A stretch of 64,000 bases of DNA from Bacteroidales bacterium (GCA_028709215.1 JAQVXI010000004.1:6172-70171); one strand, 5' to 3'; positions 1 through 9,360 are shown, counted from the stretch's first letter. Numbers and translations are program-made. Notes: generated from the sequence alone by a model not told the origin.

Positions 1-482
1 TTTTTAAACAAGGCGAATTTTTGGATTTCTCTCAGATCCGTATGAGACACCCGAGTACGTGTAATCAAATACTCTCTGGACCGTGCCTGATACCCTTTCA
101 TCAAGTGATGGCGATAACCCTCCGGGCTTCGATCACCCAATTTCTCGGAAAGTTGACGACACAAGGCGGGTAAATGGTATAAAAACGTATCCGCTTTAGG
201 CGCCTGAAAATCCATATATAAGGCATATACAGGCACCGTGCTTGCCATCAGTGAGCCGTCACGCGCAAAGATATTGCCTCGGCTGGGAGGCACTTCCACA
301 TCCTCGCGAACCTGTTTTTTTGCCAGCGCCCTCCAATAGGGACCCTCGACAAACTGTGTTCGAAAAATGGTAAAGAAAATCAGCAGTACGGGGATCCCAA
401 ACGAAAAAACCAACAGCGTAAAACTACGTCGTATTTTCTTTCGAATCTCCTCGCTATTAACTGTTGAACGATTATCCTCCAT
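1..482 (-). CDS. ftsI: Penicillin-binding protein, FtsI-like (partial)
   Basis: Only the first 160 or so residues are visible; the gene runs off the left edge. The start is the ATG complementary to 480-482. The protein begins with a basic cytoplasmic stretch, one membrane segment (about residues 19-40) and then the PSRGNIFARDG motif that opens the dimerisation domain of class B penicillin-binding proteins. The family makes septal peptidoglycan cross-links as a periplasmic transpeptidase anchored in the inner membrane. It lies directly after ftsL in the mraZ-rsmH-ftsL cluster, which points to the division paralogue FtsI rather than MrdA. The catalytic SxxK motif lies outside the window. Confidence 0.88.
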   Translation of the reverse strand, partial: MEDNRSTVNSEEIRKKIRRSFTLLVFSFGIPVLLIFFTIFRTQFVEGPYWRALAKKQVREDVEVPPSRGNIFARDGSLMASTVPVYALYMDFQAPKADTFLYHLPALCRQLSEKLGDRSPEGYRHHLMKGYQARSREYLITRTRVSHTDLREIQKFALFK

Positions 483-490
483 TATCCAGA

Positions 491-826
491 TTATTCCTTG
501 ATGTCTATTTTATACGGTGGAGTGAGTGCATCCTCCAATCCCAAACCCTGCTCCTGCACCCGTAAGCGTATGCGAGACTGACGGCTTTCGTGCATCAGTT
601 CAGAGGAACGAGTCAGTGCTTCGTACTTCACGTCGTAGAGTTGCGTTTTGAGTTTGTCAATTTGATTGAGACTCATAATGACCGAATAATGATTGCCGAT
701 GTATACCAAGATACAAACAACCAAAATCAACAACATACCCGCATTGCGTTGGAGGAATCCTTTGGTTAAAACACTTCCATCAAATATCTCCTTCAACGTC
801 GTCTTGTAGCCGGACTCCTTTCTCAT
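491..826 (-). CDS. ftsL: Cell-division protein FtsL-like
   Basis: A 111-residue bitopic protein: basic N-terminus, one membrane helix (about residues 29-48, rich in Leu, Val and Ile), then a roughly 50-residue stretch with coiled-coil character and a short tail. FtsL bridges early and late divisome proteins from the periplasmic side. Identity rests on size, topology and position between rsmH and ftsI, because FtsL sequences are poorly conserved. I prefer the ATG at 826 (MRKESGY), which overlaps the rsmH stop by a few bases; an ATG at 844 is also in frame. Confidence 0.75.
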   Translation of the reverse strand: MRKESGYKTTLKEIFDGSVLTKGFLQRNAGMLLILVVCILVYIGNHYSVIMSLNQIDKLKTQLYDVKYEALTRSSELMHESRQSRIRLRVQEQGLGLEDALTPPYKIDIKE

Positions 827-827
827 T

Positions 828-1733
828 TTATTTCTTTTCAGCAATTCTCAATTTCGCACTTCTGGATCGAGGATTTTCTGCTTGCTCTTCGGCAGAAGCA
901 ACCATCACCTTGGTATTGATCAGCTTAAAAGGTGTCAAGAAATTTCCGTAAAAATCCTGCTCAACCACGCCATCGATGCGACCGGAACGCATAAAGTTTT
1001 TTACCAGCCGGTCTTCCAACGAATGATACGTCAAAACGACCAGACGCCCACCGGGCTTAAGCAAATCCAACGATTGTTGTAGCAGTTCCTCAAGCACCTG
1101 AATTTCCTGATTGACTTCCATACGAATGGCTTGAAAGACCTTTGCCATTTCTTTCTTTTCTCTCGCTTTGGGCACATGCGGTCGCAAGACTTCCAATAGT
1201 GTCGAAATGTGTTCAAGCGGCTGGGTTTCTCTTGCCTTTACGATGGCTTGCGCCATTCGACGGGCTTGCCTCAGCTCCCCGTATTGAAACAAGACATCTG
1301 CCAACGCAGATTCCGTATAGGTATTCAACACCCAACCGGCCGTACGTTCAGACGCACGGTTCATACGCATGTCCAGCGAAACATCTTCGTAGCGAAACGA
1401 AAAACCACGTTCGGCCGCATCAAAATGATGCGAGGAAACACCCAGATCGGCTAGAATGCCGTCCACTTGCTCCACCCGATGGTATTTCATAAAATTTTTA
1501 AGGTACCTGAAATTGCTTCGTACAAACACAAAGCGGGGGTCATCCGGTGCATTTGCCATGGCATCCAAATCTTGATCAAACCCATACAGTGTACCCGTTT
1601 TCATCCGTTCGAGGATGCCTCGGCTATGCCCACCCCCTCCGAAGGTTACATCCACATAGACTCCCCCATCGGAGGCAATGTTTAAGCCATCCAGCGAAGC
1701 CTCATACAAGACCGGTACGTGATATTCACTCAT
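828..1733 (-). CDS. rsmH: 16S rRNA (cytosine(1402)-N(4))-methyltransferase
   Basis: At 301 residues this has the normal RsmH/MraW length. The SAM-binding motif DVTFGGGGHSRGIL is near residues 28-42, the family block VDGILADLGVSSHH follows near residue 90, and the C-terminus has the usual ENPRSRSAKLR ending. RsmH N4-methylates C1402 in the P site of 16S rRNA. It sits one base from mraZ and its stop overlaps ftsL, the standard order of the dcw cluster, so it is probably cotranscribed from the mraZ promoter. Confidence 0.97.
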   Translation of the reverse strand: MSEYHVPVLYEASLDGLNIASDGGVYVDVTFGGGGHSRGILERMKTGTLYGFDQDLDAMANAPDDPRFVFVRSNFRYLKNFMKYHRVEQVDGILADLGVSSHHFDAAERGFSFRYEDVSLDMRMNRASERTAGWVLNTYTESALADVLFQYGELRQARRMAQAIVKARETQPLEHISTLLEVLRPHVPKAREKKEMAKVFQAIRMEVNQEIQVLEELLQQSLDLLKPGGRLVVLTYHSLEDRLVKNFMRSGRIDGVVEQDFYGNFLTPFKLINTKVMVASAEEQAENPRSRSAKLRIAEKK

Positions 1734-1734
1734 T

Positions 1735-2190
1735 CTATTGTTGTTTGTCTGCGCCCATCAGTTGTTGCATGCGATTACAAAACACATCTGCCGACATTCT
1801 AGGCTGTTCTAAGTTTGATTTCTGCCATAATTCCAACGTATCGTCCACTCCCAGAAAACGTACATCCGATTCGATTCCGACGCGTTGTAGCATCGCTTTT
1901 GATATGAGAATTCGTCCGCTCGCATCCATTTCGACCGCTTCGGCTTCAAGCATAAATTGACGATACAAATCCTGTTCCTCGGGAATCCATTTGTTTAAAC
2001 GTGCGCGCAACTCCGTCAAAACCGTTTCCCAAACTTGTTCCGGATAGATCACTACACAGGCCTGGTACAAATCCTTGCGCAAAAACAACATCTGTTGCCC
2101 TTCTGCTTGAAGAATGCGTCGAAACGGAGCAGGTATCGTCACCCGGCACTTCGCATCCATTTTGGCTTCAATGTTTCCTAAAAAACGCAT
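1735..2190 (-). CDS. mraZ: Transcriptional regulator MraZ
   Basis: The start at 2190 gives MRFLGNIEAKMDAKCRVTIP, the usual MraZ N-terminus, and 151 residues. A longer reading frame to 2262 would run through the promoter and operator. The protein has two SpoVT/AbrB-like half-domains: one around MDAKCRVTIPAPFR and one around MDASGRILISKAML. In other bacteria MraZ forms rings and binds spaced GTGGGN-type repeats in front of its own gene to control the division and cell-wall operon. Matching repeats are present here at 2237-2262. Confidence 0.95.
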   Translation of the reverse strand: MRFLGNIEAKMDAKCRVTIPAPFRRILQAEGQQMLFLRKDLYQACVVIYPEQVWETVLTELRARLNKWIPEEQDLYRQFMLEAEAVEMDASGRILISKAMLQRVGIESDVRFLGVDDTLELWQKSNLEQPRMSADVFCNRMQQLMGADKQQ

Positions 2191-2219
2191 AGTTAGACTT
2201 TTAGACTGTGAGATTTGTA

Positions 2220-2249
2220 CAAAAATACACATATCGCTCCACTTTGCAA
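2220..2249 (-). promoter_or_regulatory. Promoter of the mraZ division operon
   Basis: Read on the minus strand this is TTG, 19 bases, TATTTTTG, a match to the Bacteroidetes sigma-ABfr promoter (TTTG, 19-21 bases, TAnnTTTG). It lies 30 bases before the mraZ start. The MraZ boxes overlap its -33 element and spacer. Confidence 0.8.
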
Positions 2250-2262
2250 CACTTTCTCCCAC
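2237..2262 (-). promoter_or_regulatory. MraZ operator, three repeats
   Basis: On the minus strand the hexamers GTGGGA, GTGTTG and GTGGAG occur at 2257-2262, 2247-2252 and 2237-2242, exactly 10 bases apart and each separated by four bases. This matches the known MraZ-binding arrangement of three G-rich repeats on one face of the helix. The boxes cover the -33 element and spacer, so bound MraZ should block RNA polymerase. Autorepression is inferred from other species. Confidence 0.8.
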
Positions 2263-2425
2263 TTTTTTACCATCAAAAGATACGCACCTGTTATAAACAA
2301 GTTACAAACACTTCACAAGCCTAATATACTGCATTTTACAATAGTTATCAACCCTTGTTGATAAACCCCATGTTGGCAAGTATGCGAGCACGTAAAAGAC
2401 AAACGAAGGGTAAAAGGTCGGACTT

Positions 2426-2456
2426 TTTGTAGTTTCTCAAAAAAACCATACTTTTG
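2426..2456 (+). promoter_or_regulatory. Promoter of the acyltransferase pair
   Basis: TTTG at 2426-2429, 19 bases, then TACTTTTG at 2449-2456: a full match to the Bacteroidetes -33/-7 consensus, about 29 bases before the first ATG of the acyltransferase gene. The rest of the 2263-2425 gap is AT-rich and shows no gene. Confidence 0.8.
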
Positions 2457-2484
2457 CGGGTCTTAGAAAAATTAAAAAGAGAAA

Positions 2485-3321
2485 ATGATGCCACAAACGG
2501 AACGTTTGCCGGTTAGTGTGCGGGACATACTGAAAAGCAAAGCGCCCAATACCCGTGTACCGAACTTTCTTATACGGTATCTGGAGCACATCATCCACCA
2601 GGATGAGGTGAATGCCATCATACAGCAGAATGCCGATCTATTCGGTATTGACTTTGTTGTGGGCGGATTAAAAGCCCTGGATGTTGACGTACAGGTACAA
2701 GGTCTGGACACCCTTCCTCCGGGCAGGTATACCTTTGCAGGCAATCATCCACTTGGGGGCATTGACGGCATGGCAACAGGCTACGCTGTCTATCAACAGT
2801 TTCCCGAAAACAGCATTTATTTTTTATCGAACGATATCCTTAGTCATTTGACCAATCTGGGCCCCCTTTTCATCCCCATCAACAAGACAGGAACAAAGGC
2901 TCAAAAACGAAGCCTGCCACAACGCATTACTGAGGCCTACGAGTCGGACCGTCAAATGGTTATCTTCCCGGCAGGAGCCTGCTCAAGACGCATCAAGGGC
3001 AAAATAACAGAGCTCACTTGGAGCAAATCGTTTGTTCAAAAATCCGTCGAAACAAAACGGGATATTGTACCGGTATACTTTGAAGGAAAAAATTCAAACT
3101 TCTTTTACACACTTGCAAACATACGTTCTTTTTTGGGCATCAAAATCAATTTTGAAATGTTGTATCTTGCCGATGAAATGTTCAAACAACGCGGCAAAAC
3201 ATTTCGAATTGTGTTTGGGAAGCCAATTCCCTATCAGCATTTTGATGGGAGTAAGACGTATCAAGAATGGGCTAACTGGTTGAGTCAATGCTCTTCCGAT
3301 TTGGCAAAACAACTAATTTAA
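2485..3321 (+). CDS. glsA: 1-acyl-glycerol-phosphate-type acyltransferase (GlsA-like)
   Basis: A 278-residue PlsC-like acyltransferase. The catalytic HxxxxD motif is seen as GNHPLGGID (H88, D93), and FPAGACSRR near residue 160 corresponds to the substrate-binding FPEGTRS block. Its stop is five bases before an N-acyltransferase-like gene. In Bacteroides thetaiotaomicron such a pair (glsB and glsA) makes glycine lipids: GlsB N-acylates glycine with a 3-hydroxy fatty acid and GlsA adds the O-linked acyl chain. The GlsA name rests on family and pairing. ATG codons at 2485 and 2488 are both possible starts. Confidence 0.75.
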   Translation: MMPQTERLPVSVRDILKSKAPNTRVPNFLIRYLEHIIHQDEVNAIIQQNADLFGIDFVVGGLKALDVDVQVQGLDTLPPGRYTFAGNHPLGGIDGMATGYAVYQQFPENSIYFLSNDILSHLTNLGPLFIPINKTGTKAQKRSLPQRITEAYESDRQMVIFPAGACSRRIKGKITELTWSKSFVQKSVETKRDIVPVYFEGKNSNFFYTLANIRSFLGIKINFEMLYLADEMFKQRGKTFRIVFGKPIPYQHFDGSKTYQEWANWLSQCSSDLAKQLI

Positions 3322-3326
3322 TCAGG

Positions 3327-4283
3327 ATGGAAACTATCATTGATCCCGTATCCAAAGAATTATTGCGCGCGGAATTGACCGAAGATAAATTTTTGCGCAA
3401 AACAAACAAAGCCAACAACGAGCTTTACATCATCACACACCACGACTCTCCCAACATCATGTTGGAAATTGGTCGTCTGCGCGAAGAGGCTTACCGTTTT
3501 TCCGGCGCAGGCACGGGCAAAAGCATGGACATCGATTCATACGATACCATGGACAACTGTTACAAACAGCTCATTGTCTGGAATCCGGAAAAGGAAGAAA
3601 TCATGGGCGGGTATCGATACATCCATGGCAAGGAAGTTCAAATCCTGGAAGATGGAACCCCCTTTATCTCCTCCTCACACTTGTTCAATTATTCCGATTT
3701 CTTTTTGGAAGAATTTCTGCCGCATACCATTGAATTGGGACGATCGTTTGTAACGGTTGGCTATCAGTCTTCTGTAGCCGGATCAAAAGCGCTTTTCGCC
3801 ATGGATAATCTGTGGGATGGACTTGGCGCGCTGATTGTGTTACACCCGGACATCAAGTATTTTTTTGGCAAAGTGACCATGTATCCGGATTTCGGCGAGC
3901 AAGGACGCAACATGATTCTGTATTTCCTAAACAAACATTTCCCGGATCCGGACCGCCTGGTATATCCCAAACATCCACTAAGGAGCAAAATGGATTTACC
4001 CTCCTTGAGCAAGTTGTTTGTAGGTGGCAATTTTAAAGAAAATTACAAAATACTGAACGGCCACGTACGGGAATTGAGCCGAAACATCCCTCCATTGGTC
4101 AACGCTTACATGAATTTATCTCCAACGATGCGCGTATTTGGTACCTGCGTCAACGATGAATTGAGCAATGTGGAGGAGACCGGCATCATGATCAATGTCG
4201 GCGAAATTTTTGAAGAAAAACGAGACCGACACATCGCCACATACATCGACCAGTTAAAAGTCAAAGGTGTTCGATTTGATTAA
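3327..4283 (+). CDS. glsB: GNAT-type N-acyltransferase (GlsB-like)
   Basis: A 318-residue protein of the 'hemolysin'/OlsB-like GNAT family; recognisable blocks are REEAYRFSGAGTG near residue 50 and the ELGRSFV block near residue 140. The family moves acyl groups from acyl-ACP to an amino group in making ornithine or glycine lipids. The start at 3327 follows the upstream stop by five bases and is preceded by AGG, so coupled expression with the O-acyltransferase is likely. A longer frame to 3288 would overlap that gene and is less plausible. Substrate (glycine) is inferred from Bacteroides. Confidence 0.75.
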   Translation: METIIDPVSKELLRAELTEDKFLRKTNKANNELYIITHHDSPNIMLEIGRLREEAYRFSGAGTGKSMDIDSYDTMDNCYKQLIVWNPEKEEIMGGYRYIHGKEVQILEDGTPFISSSHLFNYSDFFLEEFLPHTIELGRSFVTVGYQSSVAGSKALFAMDNLWDGLGALIVLHPDIKYFFGKVTMYPDFGEQGRNMILYFLNKHFPDPDRLVYPKHPLRSKMDLPSLSKLFVGGNFKENYKILNGHVRELSRNIPPLVNAYMNLSPTMRVFGTCVNDELSNVEETGIMINVGEIFEEKRDRHIATYIDQLKVKGVRFD

Positions 4284-4328
4284 ATAAACAGCCGCTTTTT
4301 TGTACCTTTGCACGCAAAATATACCCCC

Positions 4329-6368
4329 ATGACTCAGCCATTCAAACGCACTACAGTAACCACAGCATTGCCTTATGCCAACGGCCCGGTTCACATCGGA
4401 CATCTGGCTGGTGTCTATGTCCCAGCCGACATCTACGTACGCTACCTGCGGCTTAAAAAGCAGGATGTGCTATTCATCGGCGGATCGGACGAACACGGCG
4501 TGCCCATTACGTTAAAAGCAAAAAAAGAAGGTGTTAGTCCTCAAGACATTGTGGATCGCTATCACAACATCATCAAACAGTCGTTTGAAGAATTTGGCAT
4601 TACGTTTGACATCTATTCAAGAACCACTTCGTCCACCCATCGTCGCATTGCTTCGGATTTTTTCAAGAAGCTGTACGACAAAGGTGAATTTATTGAAAAA
4701 ACGTCGGAGCAATATTACGACGAAACGGCAAAACAGTTCCTGGCCGATCGGTACATCATGGGAACTTGCCCCCATTGCAAAAACGACAAAGCCTACGGAG
4801 ACCAATGCGAATCGTGTGGTACATCCTTGAATGCCACGGATCTGATTGAGCCGTATTCGGTTATCAGTGGCAGCAAACCTGTCATGAAAGAGACCAAGCA
4901 TTGGTATCTGCCTTTGGATCGATACGAGCCCTTTCTCAAACAGTGGATCTTGGAAGAACACAAAGAATGGAAACCCAATGTCTACGGTCAATGCAAAAGC
5001 TGGATTGACATGGGTCTGCAACCCAGAGCCGTTTCCAGAGATTTGGATTGGGGCATACCCGTTCCGGTAGACGGTGCAGAAGGCAAAGTGCTGTATGTGT
5101 GGTTTGATGCGCCCATCGGTTACATCTCCAACACGGCAGAACTACTCCCGGACAGTTGGGAAACGTGGTGGAAAGATCCCGAAACCCGTTTGGTTCACTT
5201 TATTGGCAAAGACAACATTGTTTTCCATTGCATCGTCTTTCCGACCATGCTTAAAGCCGAAGGTTCCTTCATTCTACCGGACAACGTCCCCGCAAACGAA
5301 TTTCTGAATCTCGAAGGCGATAAAATTTCAACCTCGCGCAATTGGGCCGTCTGGTTGCACGAATATTTGCAGGACTTCCCCAACCAGCAGGATGTATTGC
5401 GTTACGTGCTGACTGCCAATGCGCCAGAAACCAAAGACAACGATTTTACCTGGAAGGATTTTCAAGCGCGCAACAACAACGAATTGGTTGCCGTTTTCGG
5501 AAACTTCATAAACCGGGCGATGGTATTGACCCACAAGTACTTTGAAGGAAAAGTACCGGAACGTAGCGCTTGGACCGAATACGATTTGGCTACCTTGGAA
5601 GAATTTGTCTCGGTCAAAAAAGATGTTGAGGCCTTGTTGGATATTTTTAAATTCCGCGACGCTCAAAAAGAAGCCATGAACTTGGCCCGCATCGGAAACA
5701 AGTACCTGGCCGATACCGAACCATGGAAATTGGCAAAAACCGACATGCCTCGTGTTGCAACCATTTTAAATCTAAGTCTCCAGATTGCAGCCAATTTGGC
5801 CATTGCCTTTGAACCGTTTCTGCCCTTCACCTCTGAGAAATTACGTCGTATGCTCCAAATGTCAAGCTGCGAATGGAATTTATTGGGCAGCGTGGATCTG
5901 CTGGCTACGGGCAACCATTTACGCAAACCGGAGCTGCTGTTTGAAAAAATTGACGATGCCGTTATGGAACAACAAGTTCAGAAACTCCTGAATACCAAAG
6001 CCCAAAATGCATCGGCAGAACAAAAATCAGCCCCGGCAAAAGAGAACATTGATTTTGACAGCTTCGCCAAAATGGACATTCGGGTTGGACGCATTCTTGA
6101 AGCCGAGCGCGTACCCAAAACAAGCAAATTGATGCAGTTGAAGGTAGATACCGGCATAGATCAACGCACGGTCATTTCCGGAATCGCAGAGCAATACAAA
6201 CCGGAAGACATTATTGGCAAACAGGTTTGCATTCTGGTCAATCTGGAACCGAGAAAACTAAAAGGCATTGAGTCTCAAGGGATGATCCTCATGTCAGAAG
6301 ATTCAGCCGGCAAGCTCAGTTTTGTGCAACCGGCCGTCGATACAGAAAACGGATCCTGCGTTCGATAA
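4329..6368 (+). CDS. metG: Methionyl-tRNA synthetase
   Basis: A 679-residue class I aminoacyl-tRNA synthetase. HIGH is at residues 22-25. A four-cysteine zinc knuckle (CPHC...CESC) is near residues 147-163. The second signature reads KISTS near residue 332 in place of KMSKS. A C-terminal Trbp111-like tRNA-binding domain starts near residue 575 ([12 protein letters not shown]). The start is the ATG at 4329; the frame is open further upstream but the conserved N-terminus begins here. TACCTTTG at 4303-4310 is a candidate -7 element, without a clear -33. It converges with the next gene, leaving one base between stops. Confidence 0.97.
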   Translation: MTQPFKRTTVTTALPYANGPVHIGHLAGVYVPADIYVRYLRLKKQDVLFIGGSDEHGVPITLKAKKEGVSPQDIVDRYHNIIKQSFEEFGITFDIYSRTTSSTHRRIASDFFKKLYDKGEFIEKTSEQYYDETAKQFLADRYIMGTCPHCKNDKAYGDQCESCGTSLNATDLIEPYSVISGSKPVMKETKHWYLPLDRYEPFLKQWILEEHKEWKPNVYGQCKSWIDMGLQPRAVSRDLDWGIPVPVDGAEGKVLYVWFDAPIGYISNTAELLPDSWETWWKDPETRLVHFIGKDNIVFHCIVFPTMLKAEGSFILPDNVPANEFLNLEGDKISTSRNWAVWLHEYLQDFPNQQDVLRYVLTANAPETKDNDFTWKDFQARNNNELVAVFGNFINRAMVLTHKYFEGKVPERSAWTEYDLATLEEFVSVKKDVEALLDIFKFRDAQKEAMNLARIGNKYLADTEPWKLAKTDMPRVATILNLSLQIAANLAIAFEPFLPFTSEKLRRMLQMSSCEWNLLGSVDLLATGNHLRKPELLFEKIDDAVMEQQVQKLLNTKAQNASAEQKSAPAKENIDFDSFAKMDIRVGRILEAERVPKTSKLMQLKVDTGIDQRTVISGIAEQYKPEDIIGKQVCILVNLEPRKLKGIESQGMILMSEDSAGKLSFVQPAVDTENGSCVR

Positions 6369-6369
6369 A

Positions 6370-7038
6370 TTAAAACTTCAGTCCGACTTCGAACGTAATT
6401 CCAATATCGTACCAATAGAGTTTGGATGTCATCAGACGCTGATACAAACCCACACCCAAGATTAAACCCGTTTTGTTGGGTGACATATAAAAGATACGCT
6501 CCTCTGCATTGATTCCGGTCATCAGATGGAGCCTTCTTTTGCGATCAATCGGATCGGTATCCAAGCGGTAACGCTCCCAACCAAGCGGCAAATGGCCACC
6601 CAGAGATAGGTAAAAATCATCCTTTAAATTGCGAAATCCGGACAAACCCAAATACGTCAAATGCTGCGACCAATCCGTATAACCGGATTTAAGTCGCGCA
6701 TCGTCGTAGTTTCTAGAGCTGGACAAACGTAGACTCAGTGGAAACGTCCACGTCTTCCGACTCACAAAATAACCATAATAAGACAGATTGTAGCTACTCT
6801 CCATCATTCCGATACTTTGTCTGTAGGTCAGCATATTGCCCCACTTCAATCGAAAACGAATGTCGTTCGCTTTGATGCGTGCATCTTCCCGCTGCACCTG
6901 CAACAAGCTATCCTGCCTGCGCTGTGCAGCTTCTGCTTCACGTTTTTGAACATCATACGCCTTGGTATCCAAACTGAATTGCGCCTGTATGTTAAAAGCG
7001 AGCAATAAGCTCAAACCGAAGAAGATGCACTTTTTCAT
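6370..7038 (-). CDS. Predicted outer-membrane/periplasmic protein, unknown function
   Basis: 222 residues with a clear signal peptide (MKKCIFFGLSLLLAFNIQAQ). A charged, probably helical stretch (about residues 30-55) follows, then a region of alternating polar and aromatic residues ending in VGLKF, which suggests a small beta-barrel with a terminal Phe. I do not recognise the family. It starts six bases after the nfnB stop on the same strand, so it is probably the last gene of that operon; a functional link to NfnAB is not evident. Confidence 0.65.
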   Translation of the reverse strand: MKKCIFFGLSLLLAFNIQAQFSLDTKAYDVQKREAEAAQRRQDSLLQVQREDARIKANDIRFRLKWGNMLTYRQSIGMMESSYNLSYYGYFVSRKTWTFPLSLRLSSSRNYDDARLKSGYTDWSQHLTYLGLSGFRNLKDDFYLSLGGHLPLGWERYRLDTDPIDRKRRLHLMTGINAEERIFYMSPNKTGLILGVGLYQRLMTSKLYWYDIGITFEVGLKF

Positions 7039-7044
7039 ATCTGA

Positions 7045-8517
7045 TTAATTATTATCTGTCAAATACCGATCCATCGCCGCAGCAGCCTTGCGACCGTCAC
7101 CCATCGCAAGAATGACCGTCGCACCACCACGAACGATATCCCCGCCGGCAAAAACAACGGGAATGGCAGATTGCATATTTTCATTGACAATCACCGTACC
7201 CCACTTGCTCACTTCTAACCCTGGAATGGAACTCGGAATCAGCGGATTGGGAGAAACTCCCACACTGACCACGACCATATCGACATCAATGGTTTCCGTT
7301 GCTCCCGGAATGGCAACCGGTTTCCGTCTGCCTGAAGCATCGGGTTCACCCAGCTCCATCTTCTGCAAAACCATTTGCTTCACCCGACCACGTTCGTCAC
7401 CGATATACTCAATCGGATTGTGCAAGGTCAAAAACTCGACACCTTCCTCTTTGGCATGCTTAACCTCTTCCAGACGTGCAGGCATTTCTTCTTCAGAACG
7501 ACGATAAACAATCATTGCACGATCGGCGCCCAATCGACGGGCGGTACGTACAGAGTCCATGGCCGTATTTCCACCGCCAATGATGGCCACATTTTTGCCA
7601 AAAGGTACCGGAGTATCCGATTCCGGATTGGCTGCATCCATCAAATTGACACGGGTCAAATATTCATTGGACGACATTACATTGATTAAATTTTCACCCG
7701 GAATGTTCATAAAATTGGGCAAACCGGCACCACTACCTACAAAAAAGCCTTCATAGCCTTCTTCTTTGAGCTCGTCAATGGTTACGGTTTTCCCGATTAC
7801 AATGTCCGTTAAAAATTCTACCCCCATTTTTGACAAGATATCAATTTCTACGTCAACAATCTCATTGGGCAATCGAAATTCTGGAATTCCATATTTTAAC
7901 ACACCGCCAATTTCGTGCAGTGCCTCAAATACCGTAACGGTATATCCTTTTTTGGCCATATCGCCGGCAAACGATAAACCGGCAGGACCGGAACCGATGA
8001 CCGCAACCTTCCGACCGTTGGAAGGCGCCAATTCCGGAATCGACATATTACCGCTTTCACGCTCATAGTCTGCAGCAAAACGTTCCAAATTACCGATTCC
8101 AACCGGTGTTTTTCCCAGCTTTAAGGTATAAAAACATTGAGCCTCGCATTGCTTTTCCTGTGGACATACACGTCCGCATACGGCCGGCAACGCCGAAGTC
8201 TCCTTCAAAACACGGGCTGCTTCCAAAAAATCACCCCGTTCTATATTTTTAATAAACCCGGGTATGTTGATTTCGACCGGGCATCCATTCATGCACGTAG
8301 GATTGGCACAATCCAAACAGCGTTGGGCCTCTTCAATGGCTTGTTGAGCCGTCAAGCCCAAATTTACTTCTTCCCGATTGTGGCTCCGTTCCGTCGGATC
8401 CTGTTCGTTCATATGCACACGCGGCTTATCGGTTCTCTCCTTCGCCTTCATGGACTTGCGCAACGCCTCTCTCCAATCCTGGCTGCGTTGCGACGCTATA
8501 AATTCTTCCCTTGTCAT
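7045..8517 (-). CDS. nfnB: NADH-dependent ferredoxin:NADP+ oxidoreductase large subunit (GltD-like)
   Basis: A 490-residue GltD/NfnB-type flavoprotein. Two four-cysteine clusters are at residues 67/70/75/79 and 114/118/124/128, followed by the FAD-binding GSGPAG motif near residue 175 and the NADPH-binding GGGNTAMD motif. A glutamate synthase small subunit has the same fold, but here the partner 17 bases upstream is an NfnA-like protein, not GltB. The pair is therefore better read as the electron-bifurcating transhydrogenase NfnAB, which couples NADH and reduced ferredoxin to NADP+ reduction. Annotation as SudA or GltD is the alternative. Confidence 0.85.
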   Translation of the reverse strand: MTREEFIASQRSQDWREALRKSMKAKERTDKPRVHMNEQDPTERSHNREEVNLGLTAQQAIEEAQRCLDCANPTCMNGCPVEINIPGFIKNIERGDFLEAARVLKETSALPAVCGRVCPQEKQCEAQCFYTLKLGKTPVGIGNLERFAADYERESGNMSIPELAPSNGRKVAVIGSGPAGLSFAGDMAKKGYTVTVFEALHEIGGVLKYGIPEFRLPNEIVDVEIDILSKMGVEFLTDIVIGKTVTIDELKEEGYEGFFVGSGAGLPNFMNIPGENLINVMSSNEYLTRVNLMDAANPESDTPVPFGKNVAIIGGGNTAMDSVRTARRLGADRAMIVYRRSEEEMPARLEEVKHAKEEGVEFLTLHNPIEYIGDERGRVKQMVLQKMELGEPDASGRRKPVAIPGATETIDVDMVVVSVGVSPNPLIPSSIPGLEVSKWGTVIVNENMQSAIPVVFAGGDIVRGGATVILAMGDGRKAAAAMDRYLTDNN

Positions 8518-8534
8518 GTATCTTTCTTCTTCTA

Positions 8535-9326
8535 TTATTCTACATCCCGATAGGCACCCAAACGCTTGATCATCTCATCAAAATCCACTTGATGTGCATC
8601 AAACTCCGGTCCGTCCACGCAAACAAACTTTGTCTTCCCACCGACCGTAACACGACAGGCACCACACATACCCGTACCGTCAACCATGATGGTATTGAGC
8701 GAAGCAACCGTGGGAACCTCGTATTTTTTCGTCAACATGGAAACAAACTTCATCATGATCGCCGGCCCGATGGTGACACATAGATCCACCTTTTCACGCA
8801 GAATCACTTCTTCAATTCCATTGGTGACCAATCCTTTCTTTCCGGAGGAGCCGTCGTCTGTCATCAAAATCACTTCGTCCGAACTGGCACGCATTTCCGC
8901 TTCCAAGATGATGAGGTCTTTATTTCGTGCAGCCAAAACGGTAATCACCCGATTACCGGCTTGCTTCATCGCTTGAACGATGGGCAACAGTGGGGCTACC
9001 CCCACACCTCCACCGGCGCAGATGACCGTTCCAAAGTTTTCAATGTGGGTTGCTTTCCCAAGCGGTCCGACTACATCCTGAATGTAATCACCTTCCTTCA
9101 AGTCACATAATTTTTTGGATGAACCACCTACGCGCTGTACGACCAACGTGATGATCCCCTTCTCAGGATCTGCCTCAGCGATGGTCAATGGAATTCTCTC
9201 TCCTTTATCAGCCACACGGACCATAACAAAGTGTCCGGCTTTGCGCGCCTTGGCAATGCGGGGAGCTTCAATGTCCAGACGGACTACAAGCTCAGAAAAA
9301 TCAGTTTTTCGTACAATCTTATTCAT
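8535..9326 (-). CDS. nfnA: NADH-dependent ferredoxin:NADP+ oxidoreductase small subunit
   Basis: The start at 9326 (MNKIVRKTDF) gives 263 residues; the longer open frame upstream has no conserved sequence. It is a PyrK/ferredoxin-reductase-type FAD and NAD-binding protein with AGGGVGVAP near residue 104. A cluster-binding set D216, C221, C224 and C236 has the same spacing as the Asp/3-Cys [2Fe-2S] ligands known in Thermotoga NfnA. It is the first gene of the nfnA-nfnB operon. The cofactor assignment comes from the family; the spacing is seen directly. Confidence 0.87.
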   Translation of the reverse strand: MNKIVRKTDFSELVVRLDIEAPRIAKARKAGHFVMVRVADKGERIPLTIAEADPEKGIITLVVQRVGGSSKKLCDLKEGDYIQDVVGPLGKATHIENFGTVICAGGGVGVAPLLPIVQAMKQAGNRVITVLAARNKDLIILEAEMRASSDEVILMTDDGSSGKKGLVTNGIEEVILREKVDLCVTIGPAIMMKFVSMLTKKYEVPTVASLNTIMVDGTGMCGACRVTVGGKTKFVCVDGPEFDAHQVDFDEMIKRLGAYRDVE

Positions 9327-9352
9327 TTTGAGGTCTCTAATGTAAAACGCTG

Positions 9353-9360
9353 CAAAAATA
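9353..9360 (-). promoter_or_regulatory. Probable -7 element of the nfnAB operon
   Basis: TATTTTTG on the minus strand, 27 bases before the nfnA start. TTTG occurs about 20 bases further upstream on that strand, which fits the Bacteroidetes -33 position. Confidence 0.55.

Noticed and set aside
5318-5335. KISTS in place of KMSKS in MetG as an inactivating change
   Set aside because: The class I signature tolerates this variation, the form is familiar in Bacteroidetes MetG, and the rest of the enzyme is intact.
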